The notes beneath the pieces were generated by a model. It was not told the origin of the DNA. It worked only from the letters and a program-made list of their open reading frames with translations, and did not search any database. The position numbers were made by a program, and so were the translations under genes. A stretch of DNA of 8,769 nucleotides from JAJKIP01 sp040509055 (GTDB taxonomy: Bacteria; Bacteroidota; Bacteroidia; Chitinophagales; Chitinophagaceae): assembly GCA_040509055.1 (NCBI GenBank), contig JBEVLT010000454.1, positions 1 to 8,769 on the forward strand, written 5' to 3'. Positions 1-7,322 of this stretch are shown one piece after another; positions within the stretch are counted from its first letter, which is position 1, and each line of letters begins with the position of its first letter.

Positions 1-125
1 ACAAGATCAAAAGCGGCGACTACAAGAAAGAAGTAGAAAAGGATGGCGATATCACCATCAAGGACGGAGATAAAAAGATCAAGATCGACGGCGAAACCGG
101 CGAGAAGAAAGTAAAAAAAGACTGA
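1..125 (+). CDS. C-terminal end of a charged, Lys/Asp/Gly-rich protein (5' part outside window)
   Basis: This is the last 40 codons of an open frame that enters from the left edge (first whole codon at 3-5) and ends at TGA 123-125. The other two frames of this strand are both closed by stops within the stretch. The tail is extremely hydrophilic, built from alternating Lys and Asp/Gly, for example KDGDITIKDGDKKIKIDGE, with a loose DGD/DGE periodicity and beta-type I-x-I pairs. No catalytic motif, membrane segment or recognisable domain is visible. Such tails occur in small Bacteroidota periplasmic or surface proteins, but I do not recognise the family and assign no function. A strong terminator 36 bases after the stop supports this being a real gene end. 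It converges on the serine hydrolase gene on the opposite strand. Confidence 0.6.
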   Translation, partial: KIKSGDYKKEVEKDGDITIKDGDKKIKIDGETGEKKVKKD

Positions 126-327
126 TCAGGCAATACCCCACAACTCTCAAGATCCTGACGAAAACTGCTGATTTATTCAGCAGTTTTTTTTATTGCCCTT
201 GCCGATAAGAATCTGGACCGCAGGGTGCTATAGAATAGGGTTCGCACTTCGTTTAGCTCTATTGTATCCCCCGATCCCGGAGATGAGGTCTTGCCGGGTT
301 ACGTACTTCCGGTTAGTCCTGATCGGT
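126..327. other. Convergent intergenic region
   Basis: These 202 bases separate two convergent genes. Apart from the terminator at 161-191 I see no promoter, RNA gene or short ORF that I would defend. The block at about 196-327 has no obvious role and no clear terminator for the minus-strand hydrolase gene. A reading frame crosses it on each strand, but both frames continue into the hydrolase gene as shadows. Confidence 0.5.
161..191 (+). terminator. Rho-independent terminator of the left-edge + strand gene
   Basis: A perfect 11-bp inverted repeat, AAAACTGCTGA (161-171) and TCAGCAGTTTT (177-187), encloses a 5-base loop and runs into an uninterrupted T tract (184-191). It begins 36 bases after the stop of the left-edge gene. 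Read on the minus strand, the same stem is followed by only four T's that are part of the stem, so it should end + strand transcription much better than transcription coming from the hydrolase gene. Confidence 0.9.
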
Positions 328-1398
328 TCACTTTTCGAAAGCAGGGATAATAAATCTTGCCAGCAGGTCAAAGGCTTTTTTGGCTTTCCAGGAGTTGTAA
401 TTTCCCTGGGTGAAAACGACAACGATGCCCAGGCGTTCTATCACCATAAGGTATTGACCGCCGTTTCCCGATGCAAAGAGCACATTTTCGCTGAAGATAT
501 TTGTCCTGATCTCTTCTTTGTACCAGTAATAGCCATAATAAGTAGGCTGCGGAATGGCAACCGCAGACCTGCTGAACTTCAAAAACGAGAAATCCGGTAT
601 AGGAACAGGAGTGGCGGTAGATTTTTCGAGCCAGGCTGCCGATACGATCCTGCGACCATTCCACATGCCTTTTTGAAGTATCATTTGCCCTATTTTCAGC
701 AGATCGGCAGGCAGGATATAAAATGAACCGGCGGTCATTCCGTACCCGCTGGGATCTACTGTCCACCGGTACTGTTTGATCCCCATCGGGTCGAACAGGT
801 ATTGTTTTGCGAAGTCCATTACAGACATTTTTGCAACCCGGCTTATGATCCCGCTCAGGATCATCGGGTCGCTCGAAGTGTAGGCCCAAACCGTACCCGG
901 CTTGTTTTTCATGGCAAGATCAAGGGAAAACCTGACCCAGTCGGTTGATGCCATCATATCGGTTTCGCAATCCTTTCCGTCGTTAAACTCCTCGCAGTCG
1001 AACCCCGATTCCATTCGCAGAAGATGCTCGATCGTCATGTCCTTTTTCCACGCATGATTGCCTGAAAAGTCGCTGACCTCAGGAAAGAAAGAATATACTT
1101 TCTGGTTGACGTTCTTTATAAGCCCCTGGTCGACGGCAATGCCGGTCAGAAGACTGGTAATGGATTTAAAGGCCGAACGGGAATCTTGCAGCGAATCTTT
1201 GTTCCACCCGTTGAAGTACTGCTCATAAATCAGTTTCCCGTCTTTGGCAATCAAAATACTATGAATACCGGGATAGCTGTTCGGGGTAACAGCCGTGGTC
1301 ATGCTGTCCAGCAGCCTGTCTTCTTTTTCGTTGAGGGATTGGCTGTTTACGTGATAAGCCACAGACAGGAAGAACAGGATACCAATAAACTTGCTCAT
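328..1398 (-). CDS. Exported serine hydrolase, class C beta-lactamase / penicillin-binding-protein fold
   Basis: A 356-residue protein with an N-terminal signal peptide (hydrophobic stretch about residues 4-15, likely cleavage after VNSQ near residue 20), so it should act in the periplasm or outside the cell. The nucleophile motif SxxK is S75-A-F-K78, followed by the helix SITSLLTGIAVDQG typical of the family. The second motif, usually YxN, reads Y173-T-S175. The third, HxG-like box, is GNGGQ at 311-315, ahead of the final strands LGIVVVFTQGN. Family members hydrolyse beta-lactams, esters, D-amino-acid peptides or cell-wall stem peptides, and the sequence does not say which. The start is well fixed: an in-frame TGA lies two codons upstream of the ATG. 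It follows the outer-membrane barrel gene on the same strand after a 143-base gap, so it is probably a separate unit. Family assignment is secure and substrate is unknown. Confidence 0.9.
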   Translation of the reverse strand: MSKFIGILFFLSVAYHVNSQSLNEKEDRLLDSMTTAVTPNSYPGIHSILIAKDGKLIYEQYFNGWNKDSLQDSRSAFKSITSLLTGIAVDQGLIKNVNQKVYSFFPEVSDFSGNHAWKKDMTIEHLLRMESGFDCEEFNDGKDCETDMMASTDWVRFSLDLAMKNKPGTVWAYTSSDPMILSGIISRVAKMSVMDFAKQYLFDPMGIKQYRWTVDPSGYGMTAGSFYILPADLLKIGQMILQKGMWNGRRIVSAAWLEKSTATPVPIPDFSFLKFSRSAVAIPQPTYYGYYWYKEEIRTNIFSENVLFASGNGGQYLMVIERLGIVVVFTQGNYNSWKAKKAFDLLARFIIPAFEK

Positions 1399-1429
1399 CT
1401 TTCAAAGATGCTCCAATGCGGCAATTTGG

Positions 1430-1460
1430 CAAAATAATCATTCCCTCCTACGGCAGGCAA
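1430..1460 (-). promoter_or_regulatory. Possible Bacteroidota-type promoter for the serine hydrolase
   Basis: On the minus strand a TTG (1458-1460) is followed after 21 bases by TATTTTG (1430-1436), about 31 bases before the ATG at 1398. This resembles the Bacteroidota TTTG / TAnnTTTG arrangement, but the -7 box is one base short of consensus. Position and spacing are reasonable; the match is imperfect, so this is a weak call. Confidence 0.28.
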
Positions 1461-1513
1461 GGAGCCTTTAGAAGGAAGGAATAACAGGATAAGCATCGCA
1501 GGCAGGTCTGCGT

Positions 1514-1555
1514 GATTCTTTTTCTTAACCAATAGAACCGGTCAGAAAAAGAATC
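1514..1555. repeat. 12-bp inverted repeat overlapping the stop codon of the barrel gene
   Basis: GATTCTTTTTCT (1514-1525) and AGAAAAAGAATC (1544-1555) are perfect reverse complements separated by 18 bases. The right arm covers the last codons and part of the stop codon (1542-1544) of the barrel gene. No T tract follows on either strand, so it is not a classical intrinsic terminator. In RNA it could form an A/U-rich hairpin that protects the 3' end of the operon transcript or weakly terminates it. Confidence 0.55.
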
Positions 1556-4151
1556 CTGCCTTGAAGTGTACGTATTTGTCTTCTGTGGAAATACCGTAGG
1601 TGGCGCTCAGCACGTAGCGGTTGAAGGGGATCAATACTACCCCAACACCATAGCTGTCGTGCCACAGCGTGGATGATTCGCCCGGCTGCCATACCCGGCC
1701 GATATCATAAAAGCCAAGTAAACCTGCTTTACCATTGAACAGGAAATTGCGCGTATTGAAAAGCCAGCGCAGGTCATTGTTCAGGTGAAAGGTATGCTTG
1801 CCGTAAAAACGCTCCCGGTCATAACCGCGCATCTCCCCGGTACCGCCTCCACCCAGCGTATTCAGGTAATAATAATCGGCAATGCCTGAAATCGTGCCGC
1901 CCCCGGCCCTGACCGCCAGGCTGAACTGTTTGCTCAGCGGGACATATACGGCCGCGCTGGCCAGCATTTTTACAAAATCGCGGTCTGCATCCTGCAGGTT
2001 CCGGATATAGGCCGCACCGAGGTTGAACCCAACACCACTGGTCGGATAAAGCGGGTTATCCGCTTTCAGGAAGGCGTAGCCGCTTTCTATACCCGCAAAA
2101 TGCTTTTGATTGAAAACGGATGGATCCACAGCACCGGGCTGCGAAATATAATGATCGCTTTCCGGCTTCACTTTTACCGACTGGTAAAATACAAAGGCTT
2201 CGGCATGATGGTATTTATCGAAATTACGATCCACGCCGATGCTGCCATATACACGGGTGCTGAACGTGCGGTAGTAGTTGCGTGTCTGTACGGCATACGC
2301 TGTATTGTTGCCGATGCCGAAAAAGTTCTCGACGGCCGGAGCATCCAGCCTGGCCTTCAGCAACAGGTCCCAGCGGCCCAGCAACCGGCCGAACCGGCCT
2401 ACATAGCCTGTATTGAATGAGCTGCGGACAAAACCATAGTTCACACTGACATGATGCGTGATCTCGTAGTCGGCCTTGCGCCAGGGCTGCATGTTGTACG
2501 TGATCCCGGCCAGTAATTTCAGGCCTGTACGGGGAAATAATTTGATGGGATCGCGGTCAAATACTTTATAACGCGTGGCCGTGATGATCGGGCGGATCGA
2601 CAGATCGAACTTCTTTTCATGTGCTGTATCGTATTCATATTTCCGGCCTGTGTATATTTTTACGTTTCGGTGAAGACGCTTATCACGCTCCTCCCGGTGC
2701 GGATGATAATACTGAGATACAAATGCGATCGTATCCGTAGCATCCGGATCGATCACGCGGATGCGGATACGGCTTCCCGGCACACCTTTTACTTCCACCC
2801 GGTCGCTGCCCCCGAGGCTATAGATACGTATCTCTTTTGTTTCTTTATCCAAAAACCGGCGGCTGTAAAACGGCGGTTGTTTTACCGACCCTTCTTTGGT
2901 GATCTTATGAATGGATACCGCGGTCGCCCCATCGCTCATTCGTTCGATGCTGAAAAGTTCACGGTCCTGCGACCCGGCCAGATCGGTATATTTTGCCAGG
3001 TATTCATAATAGTCATTGGCGTACTTCACCAGGTGATCCCTTCTCGACTTTAATTTTTCAATGATCCCGTTGCCGGAAATGGCAAACTGCACCTCCGGCA
3101 TCAGGCGGATGCTGGAGGCGATCAGTGAGTCGGTCAGCACCTGCTGCAGTTCCGTAGCCTGGCTTATCCATACATCTCTTTCCAGCCCGGTCAGGAACAA
3201 CCGGTCCAGCGGCCGGCCCGGCGCATTCCAGTCACCGACTTTTTTGATGGTAGGATGAAACCCCTGGAAAGATTTATAAAACTTGCCGGCCAGAGAGGGA
3301 TAAAACCCGTCAAATATCGAATAGGCCTGGTCACGGTCGCGCGGTATAGGCTGGTAAATATTCTGTTTGCCGTCTTCAAACTTTGCCCAGCGCCAGTTGT
3401 CGGGATGCCGGCCCCAGTCGCCGATAAACATATCGAAAAGGCGGGCCCGCACAAAGGCCACCTGGTCCACCCGGTTATCATTATCGTTGTACACATGCTC
3501 CAGCAATTTTTCGCTGCCGATCACATTGGTCGCATACCCGAAGCTGGCGGCAGCGCTTTCGTTGTCATCGGGCCGCTCTTCAAACAGGTATAGCTGGTTG
3601 CCATATTCCTTGTTGTACGCACCGAGCGCATCCTGCACCGGCACGTAGACGATCACAGGGTTGGTATGATAAATACCGGCCGCCTCGATCATCGGCACGA
3701 TAGTAACGGCCGCAAACGGGTGGCCAATGGATACCTGATCTTTGGCAATACGGCTGATAAAAGTACCGCGCATATGCTCCGGCAATGCCTTGCCGAAGTC
3801 CTTGTTCACGCTTCGCAACACATACTCGCTTCCACTGCGGGCGCGCAGCCGCAGGGTTTTTGTTTGCCGTCCGCCGCCTTCCTGGTAAGGTACCAGCCCG
3901 CCCGCCGCCGTATCGAGGTAAAAATTATTGACATGCACGGGAGTAGTCCATTCCCGGCGATAGTGCCGGCCCCAGAAAAAATTGTGGTAGCCGCTCCGGC
4001 CGTATTCTTTGCCGGGTACCACCATCGTTACGATGGGTACGGCCGTATCTTTTGCCACAACAGTTTGTGCGGCCGCAGGTTCCGCCAGTGCCAGGCACAA
4101 AGCCGGCAGAACATATGTATACCGATTAATAGACAGCCAGGTTCGTTTCAT
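1542..4151 (-). CDS. Outer-membrane protein: kinase-like GDWxRH domain plus BamA/TamA-like beta-barrel
   Basis: An 869-residue protein with a signal peptide (cleavage near AAAQ, residues 26-29). The C-terminal third is a 'surface antigen'-type barrel of the BamA/TamA/FhaC superfamily: alternating beta strands from about 540, a GGGGTGEMRGY segment with the RGY motif at 775-777, and a terminal Phe run typical of barrel insertion signals. The N-terminal half contains FIGDWGRHPDNW (242-253) and PIPRDRDQAYS (268-278), preceded by YVLRSVNK (110-117). That order resembles HipA/FAM20/CotH-like kinase folds, which is inference. A strand-rich linker follows, including IYSLGGSDRVEVKG (443-456). Bacteroidota relatives that I recall often carry an N-terminal calcineurin-like phosphatase; this protein has none. 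It ends the operon, 23 bases after the cyclase. An AAGGTGG Shine-Dalgarno-like sequence precedes the ATG. Export or translocation of a partner, or envelope remodelling, is plausible but unproven. Confidence 0.88.
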   Translation of the reverse strand: MKRTWLSINRYTYVLPALCLALAEPAAAQTVVAKDTAVPIVTMVVPGKEYGRSGYHNFFWGRHYRREWTTPVHVNNFYLDTAAGGLVPYQEGGGRQTKTLRLRARSGSEYVLRSVNKDFGKALPEHMRGTFISRIAKDQVSIGHPFAAVTIVPMIEAAGIYHTNPVIVYVPVQDALGAYNKEYGNQLYLFEERPDDNESAAASFGYATNVIGSEKLLEHVYNDNDNRVDQVAFVRARLFDMFIGDWGRHPDNWRWAKFEDGKQNIYQPIPRDRDQAYSIFDGFYPSLAGKFYKSFQGFHPTIKKVGDWNAPGRPLDRLFLTGLERDVWISQATELQQVLTDSLIASSIRLMPEVQFAISGNGIIEKLKSRRDHLVKYANDYYEYLAKYTDLAGSQDRELFSIERMSDGATAVSIHKITKEGSVKQPPFYSRRFLDKETKEIRIYSLGGSDRVEVKGVPGSRIRIRVIDPDATDTIAFVSQYYHPHREERDKRLHRNVKIYTGRKYEYDTAHEKKFDLSIRPIITATRYKVFDRDPIKLFPRTGLKLLAGITYNMQPWRKADYEITHHVSVNYGFVRSSFNTGYVGRFGRLLGRWDLLLKARLDAPAVENFFGIGNNTAYAVQTRNYYRTFSTRVYGSIGVDRNFDKYHHAEAFVFYQSVKVKPESDHYISQPGAVDPSVFNQKHFAGIESGYAFLKADNPLYPTSGVGFNLGAAYIRNLQDADRDFVKMLASAAVYVPLSKQFSLAVRAGGGTISGIADYYYLNTLGGGGTGEMRGYDRERFYGKHTFHLNNDLRWLFNTRNFLFNGKAGLLGFYDIGRVWQPGESSTLWHDSYGVGVVLIPFNRYVLSATYGISTEDKYVHFKAGFFF

Positions 4152-4160
4152 AAAGTTTGA

Positions 4161-4172
4161 CCACCTTGGTGG
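4161..4172. repeat. Short palindrome containing the probable ribosome-binding site of the barrel gene
   Basis: CCACC-TT-GGTGG is a perfect 5-bp inverted repeat with a 2-base centre, located 10 bases upstream of the barrel-gene ATG (4149-4151) in the 23-base cyclase/barrel gap. On the minus strand the right half gives AAGGTGG, one base from AAGGAGG and at suitable spacing, so it probably serves as the ribosome-binding site. As a DNA palindrome it could also bind a protein; as RNA only a 4-bp hairpin is sterically possible. Confidence 0.4.
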
Positions 4173-4174
4173 CG

Positions 4175-5272
4175 TTATATTTTTAATGCATACAGTTTAA
4201 CCGGTTCTTCTACCCCCTTCAGGTCGATCTCTCCCAGGTTCTCACCCTGCCAGGATTTGAGCACATTGCTCTCGAAAAAAGCCTGCGATACGACGAACTT
4301 CTGGTTCAGCTCGCCGCAGGCGGTGCGGATGCGTGCCGTGATGTTCATGGCTTCCCCGCTGATGGCAATATCTTTTTTCATCACACCGATCTCACCCATC
4401 GTCACCTCGCCGATATGCAGCCCCACCCGAAATTCCGGAGCCATGCCGTAGCGGCGCCTGAAATAATCAGATACGCGCTGCAGGATACTGCGGGCCAGGA
4501 TCACCGTATTCACCGCCTTCAGGATATTTCGTTTCCGGTATTTCCAGGTCACCACCACTTCATCGCCCACGTACTGGTAAATATGCCCGTCGTTTTCCAG
4601 TATGGCACTGGAAACGTAATAGATAAAGTCTTTGATAAAGGAAAAGTACCGGACATGACCCAGCTGCTCTGCGATGGGTGTGGAGTCCTTCAGGTCCAGG
4701 AACATAATGATGCGCTTCTCCGTGCGCGGGCGCATGTATTTGCCGGTCAGGATGCCCCAGAGCACGCCCGGCGAGTATTTCCGGTCCACCTCCGCCACCA
4801 CCTGGGTGACGAGGATAATAACCAGCCAGGAAACAAGACTGTCAGGAAAAAAAACGGTATGCGTAAGATAATACCGCAGTTCGGTGAAAGCCCCTGCAAA
4901 CGAATAATCACGAATGATGACAAAGTGTGCTATAAAAACGGCTGCAATCGCCAGGCAGGCAACCAGGAGCAGCAGCAGCGTCTTCAACGCCCATCCCGAC
5001 AGCAGGGCATAATTCCTGAACCGAAACCTCAGCTCCGTCAGCAGCAGGTAGGCCATAAAGGCGCTGAAACAAAACAGGATAACGGCCCGCAGCAGGTAGG
5101 CTGCAACGGTGTTCTCGCTGTAAGGAAAGTCGTGACCCGCTCCCAACACAAAGGCGCGGTAATACAGCAACAACCCGGTCACCGTCCACGAAACGGAGAT
5201 CAGGGCGATCCACCTCAGGCGGTATAAGGCAATAAACGATAAATGGTTCATTATCTTATGAATTGCCTTCAT
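4175..5272 (-). CDS. Membrane-anchored class III adenylate/guanylate-type nucleotidyl cyclase
   Basis: A 365-residue protein that converts a nucleoside triphosphate to a 3',5'-cyclic nucleotide on the cytoplasmic side of the inner membrane. About four hydrophobic helices occupy residues 12-36, 57-80, 95-120 and 143-163, followed by a class III cyclase domain (about 185-365). Metal-binding aspartates are D193 (IMFLDLKDST) and D237 (YVGDE). D301 (KKDIAISGE) sits at the purine-recognition position, and N310 and R314 (MNITAR) at the transition-state positions, so the site looks active. The usual substrate-selecting Lys (ATP) or Glu (GTP) is Gln233 instead, leaving the product uncertain. The start at 5272 is preferred because its ATG overlaps the ppk1 stop as ATGA; M8 (5251) is an alternative. 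The frame is open upstream to 5389, but that extension lies inside ppk1 and looks non-coding. It lies between ppk1 and the barrel gene in the same operon. Confidence 0.9.
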   Translation of the reverse strand: MKAIHKIMNHLSFIALYRLRWIALISVSWTVTGLLLYYRAFVLGAGHDFPYSENTVAAYLLRAVILFCFSAFMAYLLLTELRFRFRNYALLSGWALKTLLLLLVACLAIAAVFIAHFVIIRDYSFAGAFTELRYYLTHTVFFPDSLVSWLVIILVTQVVAEVDRKYSPGVLWGILTGKYMRPRTEKRIIMFLDLKDSTPIAEQLGHVRYFSFIKDFIYYVSSAILENDGHIYQYVGDEVVVTWKYRKRNILKAVNTVILARSILQRVSDYFRRRYGMAPEFRVGLHIGEVTMGEIGVMKKDIAISGEAMNITARIRTACGELNQKFVVSQAFFESNVLKSWQGENLGEIDLKGVEEPVKLYALKI

Positions 5273-7314
5273 CGGCGGCCTTTTAAGTAAGTATATATTT
5301 CCTGCTGCGAACAATAGGTTGATTTTGCTGGTAAAGATGCATCCGTCACAGGAGGATCGTTTTGCACCGGCTCGTCCCCTTCCTTCCACTGGATGTTGAA
5401 ATAATCGCTTAGTTCGCCGGCGAGTTCAGGATCCTTTACCGGCACGCATACCTCGATGCGGTGGTGCAGGTTGCGGGTCATCCAGTCGGCCGAGCCCATG
5501 TACACGTTGCGCTCCTCTCCTTCACCAAAGATGAATACCCTGCTATGTTCCAAAAACCTGTCCACAATCCGCCTGACCGCAATGTTTTCGCTCCAATCCT
5601 TTTCTCCCGCTCTCAGGCAGCAGATGCTGCGTACGATCAGCCTGACGGGCACGCCGGCCTGGCCGGCTTTGTACAGCAGGTCGATCATGGGTATATCTTC
5701 CAGGTTGTTCAGCTTGATGCTGATGGATGCCGGGAGGTTCTTTTGCTTTCTTTCGATCTGCTCCCGGATCGCCCGCTCAAACACGCTGATCATGTTGAAC
5801 TGCGACACCAGGATGGTATGAAATTCCTTTTCCGACTTTTTCTCAGGTTTGCTGCGTGTACGCAGCAGCTCAAATAGCTTTTGCAGGTCGCCCGTCACTT
5901 CTTCATCGGCAGTGAACAGGGCATGATCGGTATAGAACCGGGCCGTGGTTTCATTGAAGTTGCCGGTGCCGATAAAAGCATAGCTCCGCGAACCTGCTGC
6001 CGTCTTCCGCTTTACCAGGGCGATCTTGGAATGCACCTTTATACCTGGAATGCTGTAAATGATCCGCACGCCGGCTTTTTTCATCTCCTTGCTCCACCGG
6101 ATATTGTTGGCTTCGTCAAACCTTGCTTTCAGCTCCACGAATACCGTCACCTCCTTGTTGTTCTTTGCGGCACTGATCAGGGCGTTGGCAATATGCGAGT
6201 CGGCGGCGATGCGGTACAGCGTCACGCGGATGGATTGTACATCCGGGTCGATGGCGGCCTGGTTGAAAAATGTGAGCACCGGGTTGTAGCTGTCGTAGGG
6301 AAAATGCAGGAGGATATCTTTTTTGCCGATCCGGTCAAAAATATCTCCACAGTCATCCAGCTGCACCGGTTTCAGTTGTTTCAGCGGCGGGTAATGCAGT
6401 TCTTTCCTGTCTACCGGCAGCCTGGCCAGGTCGCTGAGATTATGATAGCGGCCCCCGGCATACAGATGCTGATGTTTCAGTCCCAGCGAGGCGGCCATGA
6501 ATTTTTGCACACTGGTCGGCATGCCCTCTTCGTACAGGAACCGGGTTGGCGCCCCGTGATCCCGCTTTTCCAGCTTCTTTTCCAGTTCTTCCAGTATATC
6601 CTGCCGGTAATTCTCTTCGTCCAGGTGCAATTCCGAGTCGCGGGTGATCTTGAAGCTGTAACTGGCGTGAATGGTGAACCCGGTAAAAATACAGGGAAGG
6701 TTATCACGGATAATATCATCGATGAACACGATATGCTGCAACCCGTCATCGGAATCGAGGGTAAAAAAGCGCTGCAGCTTATCAGAAGGAATGCAAAGGA
6801 ATGCATGATCCAGTATTTCGCTGCCTTCCTTTTTCAGCAGCACCAGCAGGTACAGCTTGTTGTTTTCCGGGAAAAATGCCTCCATGACCGACTCGCGGAT
6901 CAGAACCGGCTGAATGAAAGCGAGGATGCGGGAGAAAAATATTTCGCGCAGCTGTACGGCAAACTGTTCCGGTATTTTTTTATTGTAGTACAGGATGATC
7001 TGCTCCGAAGCAAGGCCGGGCAGTATCTCCTGCCGGAGAATGCGGCCAAACTCTTCCAGCTGGCTGCCCACGATCTGCTGCACTTTTTCGGCCAGGCCGG
7101 CCTCTGGCGGCGGCATGATCTTTTTCAGGGTTTTATTCTTCAGCTCGGCGTACAGGGAGATCAGCGGGTAGCGTACGCGGAAGAACTCGTCCATGTTGGA
7201 CGAAAAAATGGATAAAAATTTCACCCGCTCGATCAGCGGTACCGATACATCGGCTGCCTCCTGCAATACCCGGTAATTGAATGTCAGCCAGCTTATATCC
7301 CTGTTGTGATACAT
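5269..7314 (-). CDS. ppk1: Polyphosphate kinase 1
   Basis: A 681-residue cytoplasmic or membrane-associated enzyme that reversibly polymerises the gamma-phosphate of ATP into polyphosphate. Length is normal for the family (about 690). The N-terminal domain has the signature NRDISWLTFNYRVL (4-17) and FSSNMDEFFRVR (37-48). The catalytic half has TLYRIA (365-370), VELKARFDEANNIRW (393-407) and KVHSK, where H428 corresponds to the autophosphorylated histidine (H435 in E. coli). LEHSRVFIF supplies H590, matching the second essential histidine (E. coli H592), followed by GSADWMTRNL (607-616). No key residue is missing. The ATG lies 8 bases after the HD/PycTM gene stop, and its own TGA overlaps the cyclase ATG. 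Being located within a nucleotide-signalling operon, rather than beside ppx, is notable. The annotation is confident. Confidence 0.97.
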   Translation of the reverse strand: MYHNRDISWLTFNYRVLQEAADVSVPLIERVKFLSIFSSNMDEFFRVRYPLISLYAELKNKTLKKIMPPPEAGLAEKVQQIVGSQLEEFGRILRQEILPGLASEQIILYYNKKIPEQFAVQLREIFFSRILAFIQPVLIRESVMEAFFPENNKLYLLVLLKKEGSEILDHAFLCIPSDKLQRFFTLDSDDGLQHIVFIDDIIRDNLPCIFTGFTIHASYSFKITRDSELHLDEENYRQDILEELEKKLEKRDHGAPTRFLYEEGMPTSVQKFMAASLGLKHQHLYAGGRYHNLSDLARLPVDRKELHYPPLKQLKPVQLDDCGDIFDRIGKKDILLHFPYDSYNPVLTFFNQAAIDPDVQSIRVTLYRIAADSHIANALISAAKNNKEVTVFVELKARFDEANNIRWSKEMKKAGVRIIYSIPGIKVHSKIALVKRKTAAGSRSYAFIGTGNFNETTARFYTDHALFTADEEVTGDLQKLFELLRTRSKPEKKSEKEFHTILVSQFNMISVFERAIREQIERKQKNLPASISIKLNNLEDIPMIDLLYKAGQAGVPVRLIVRSICCLRAGEKDWSENIAVRRIVDRFLEHSRVFIFGEGEERNVYMGSADWMTRNLHHRIEVCVPVKDPELAGELSDYFNIQWKEGDEPVQNDPPVTDASLPAKSTYCSQQEIYTYLKGRR

Positions 7315-7322
7315 GGTTCATT

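Noticed and set aside
193..726. 177-codon + strand ORF starting right after the terminator
   Set aside because: It overlaps the 3' half of the serine hydrolase antisense, has no Shine-Dalgarno sequence and no recognisable protein features.
1259..1441. Small minus-strand ORF of 60 codons starting just after an AGGAGGG sequence
   Set aside because: Most of it overlaps the serine hydrolase in another frame and its peptide is basic and low in structure. The AGGAGGG is too close to the ATG for good initiation, and the hydrolase start is independently supported.
1497..1512. Hairpin CGCAG-6-CTGCG downstream of the barrel gene as a terminator
   Set aside because: The stem is only 5 bp and no T tract follows on either strand, so it is not convincing as a terminator.
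5273..5389. Longer N-terminus for the cyclase beginning at 5389 (39 more residues)
   Set aside because: The extension lies wholly within the conserved C-terminal part of ppk1 and reads as unrelated composition. The ATG at 5272 overlapping the ppk1 stop is the more natural start.
5881..7215. 444-codon + strand ORF opposite ppk1
   Set aside because: It is the antisense shadow of a strongly conserved PPK1 gene, has no recognisable domain, and is rich in His/Gln/Val as expected for such a shadow.
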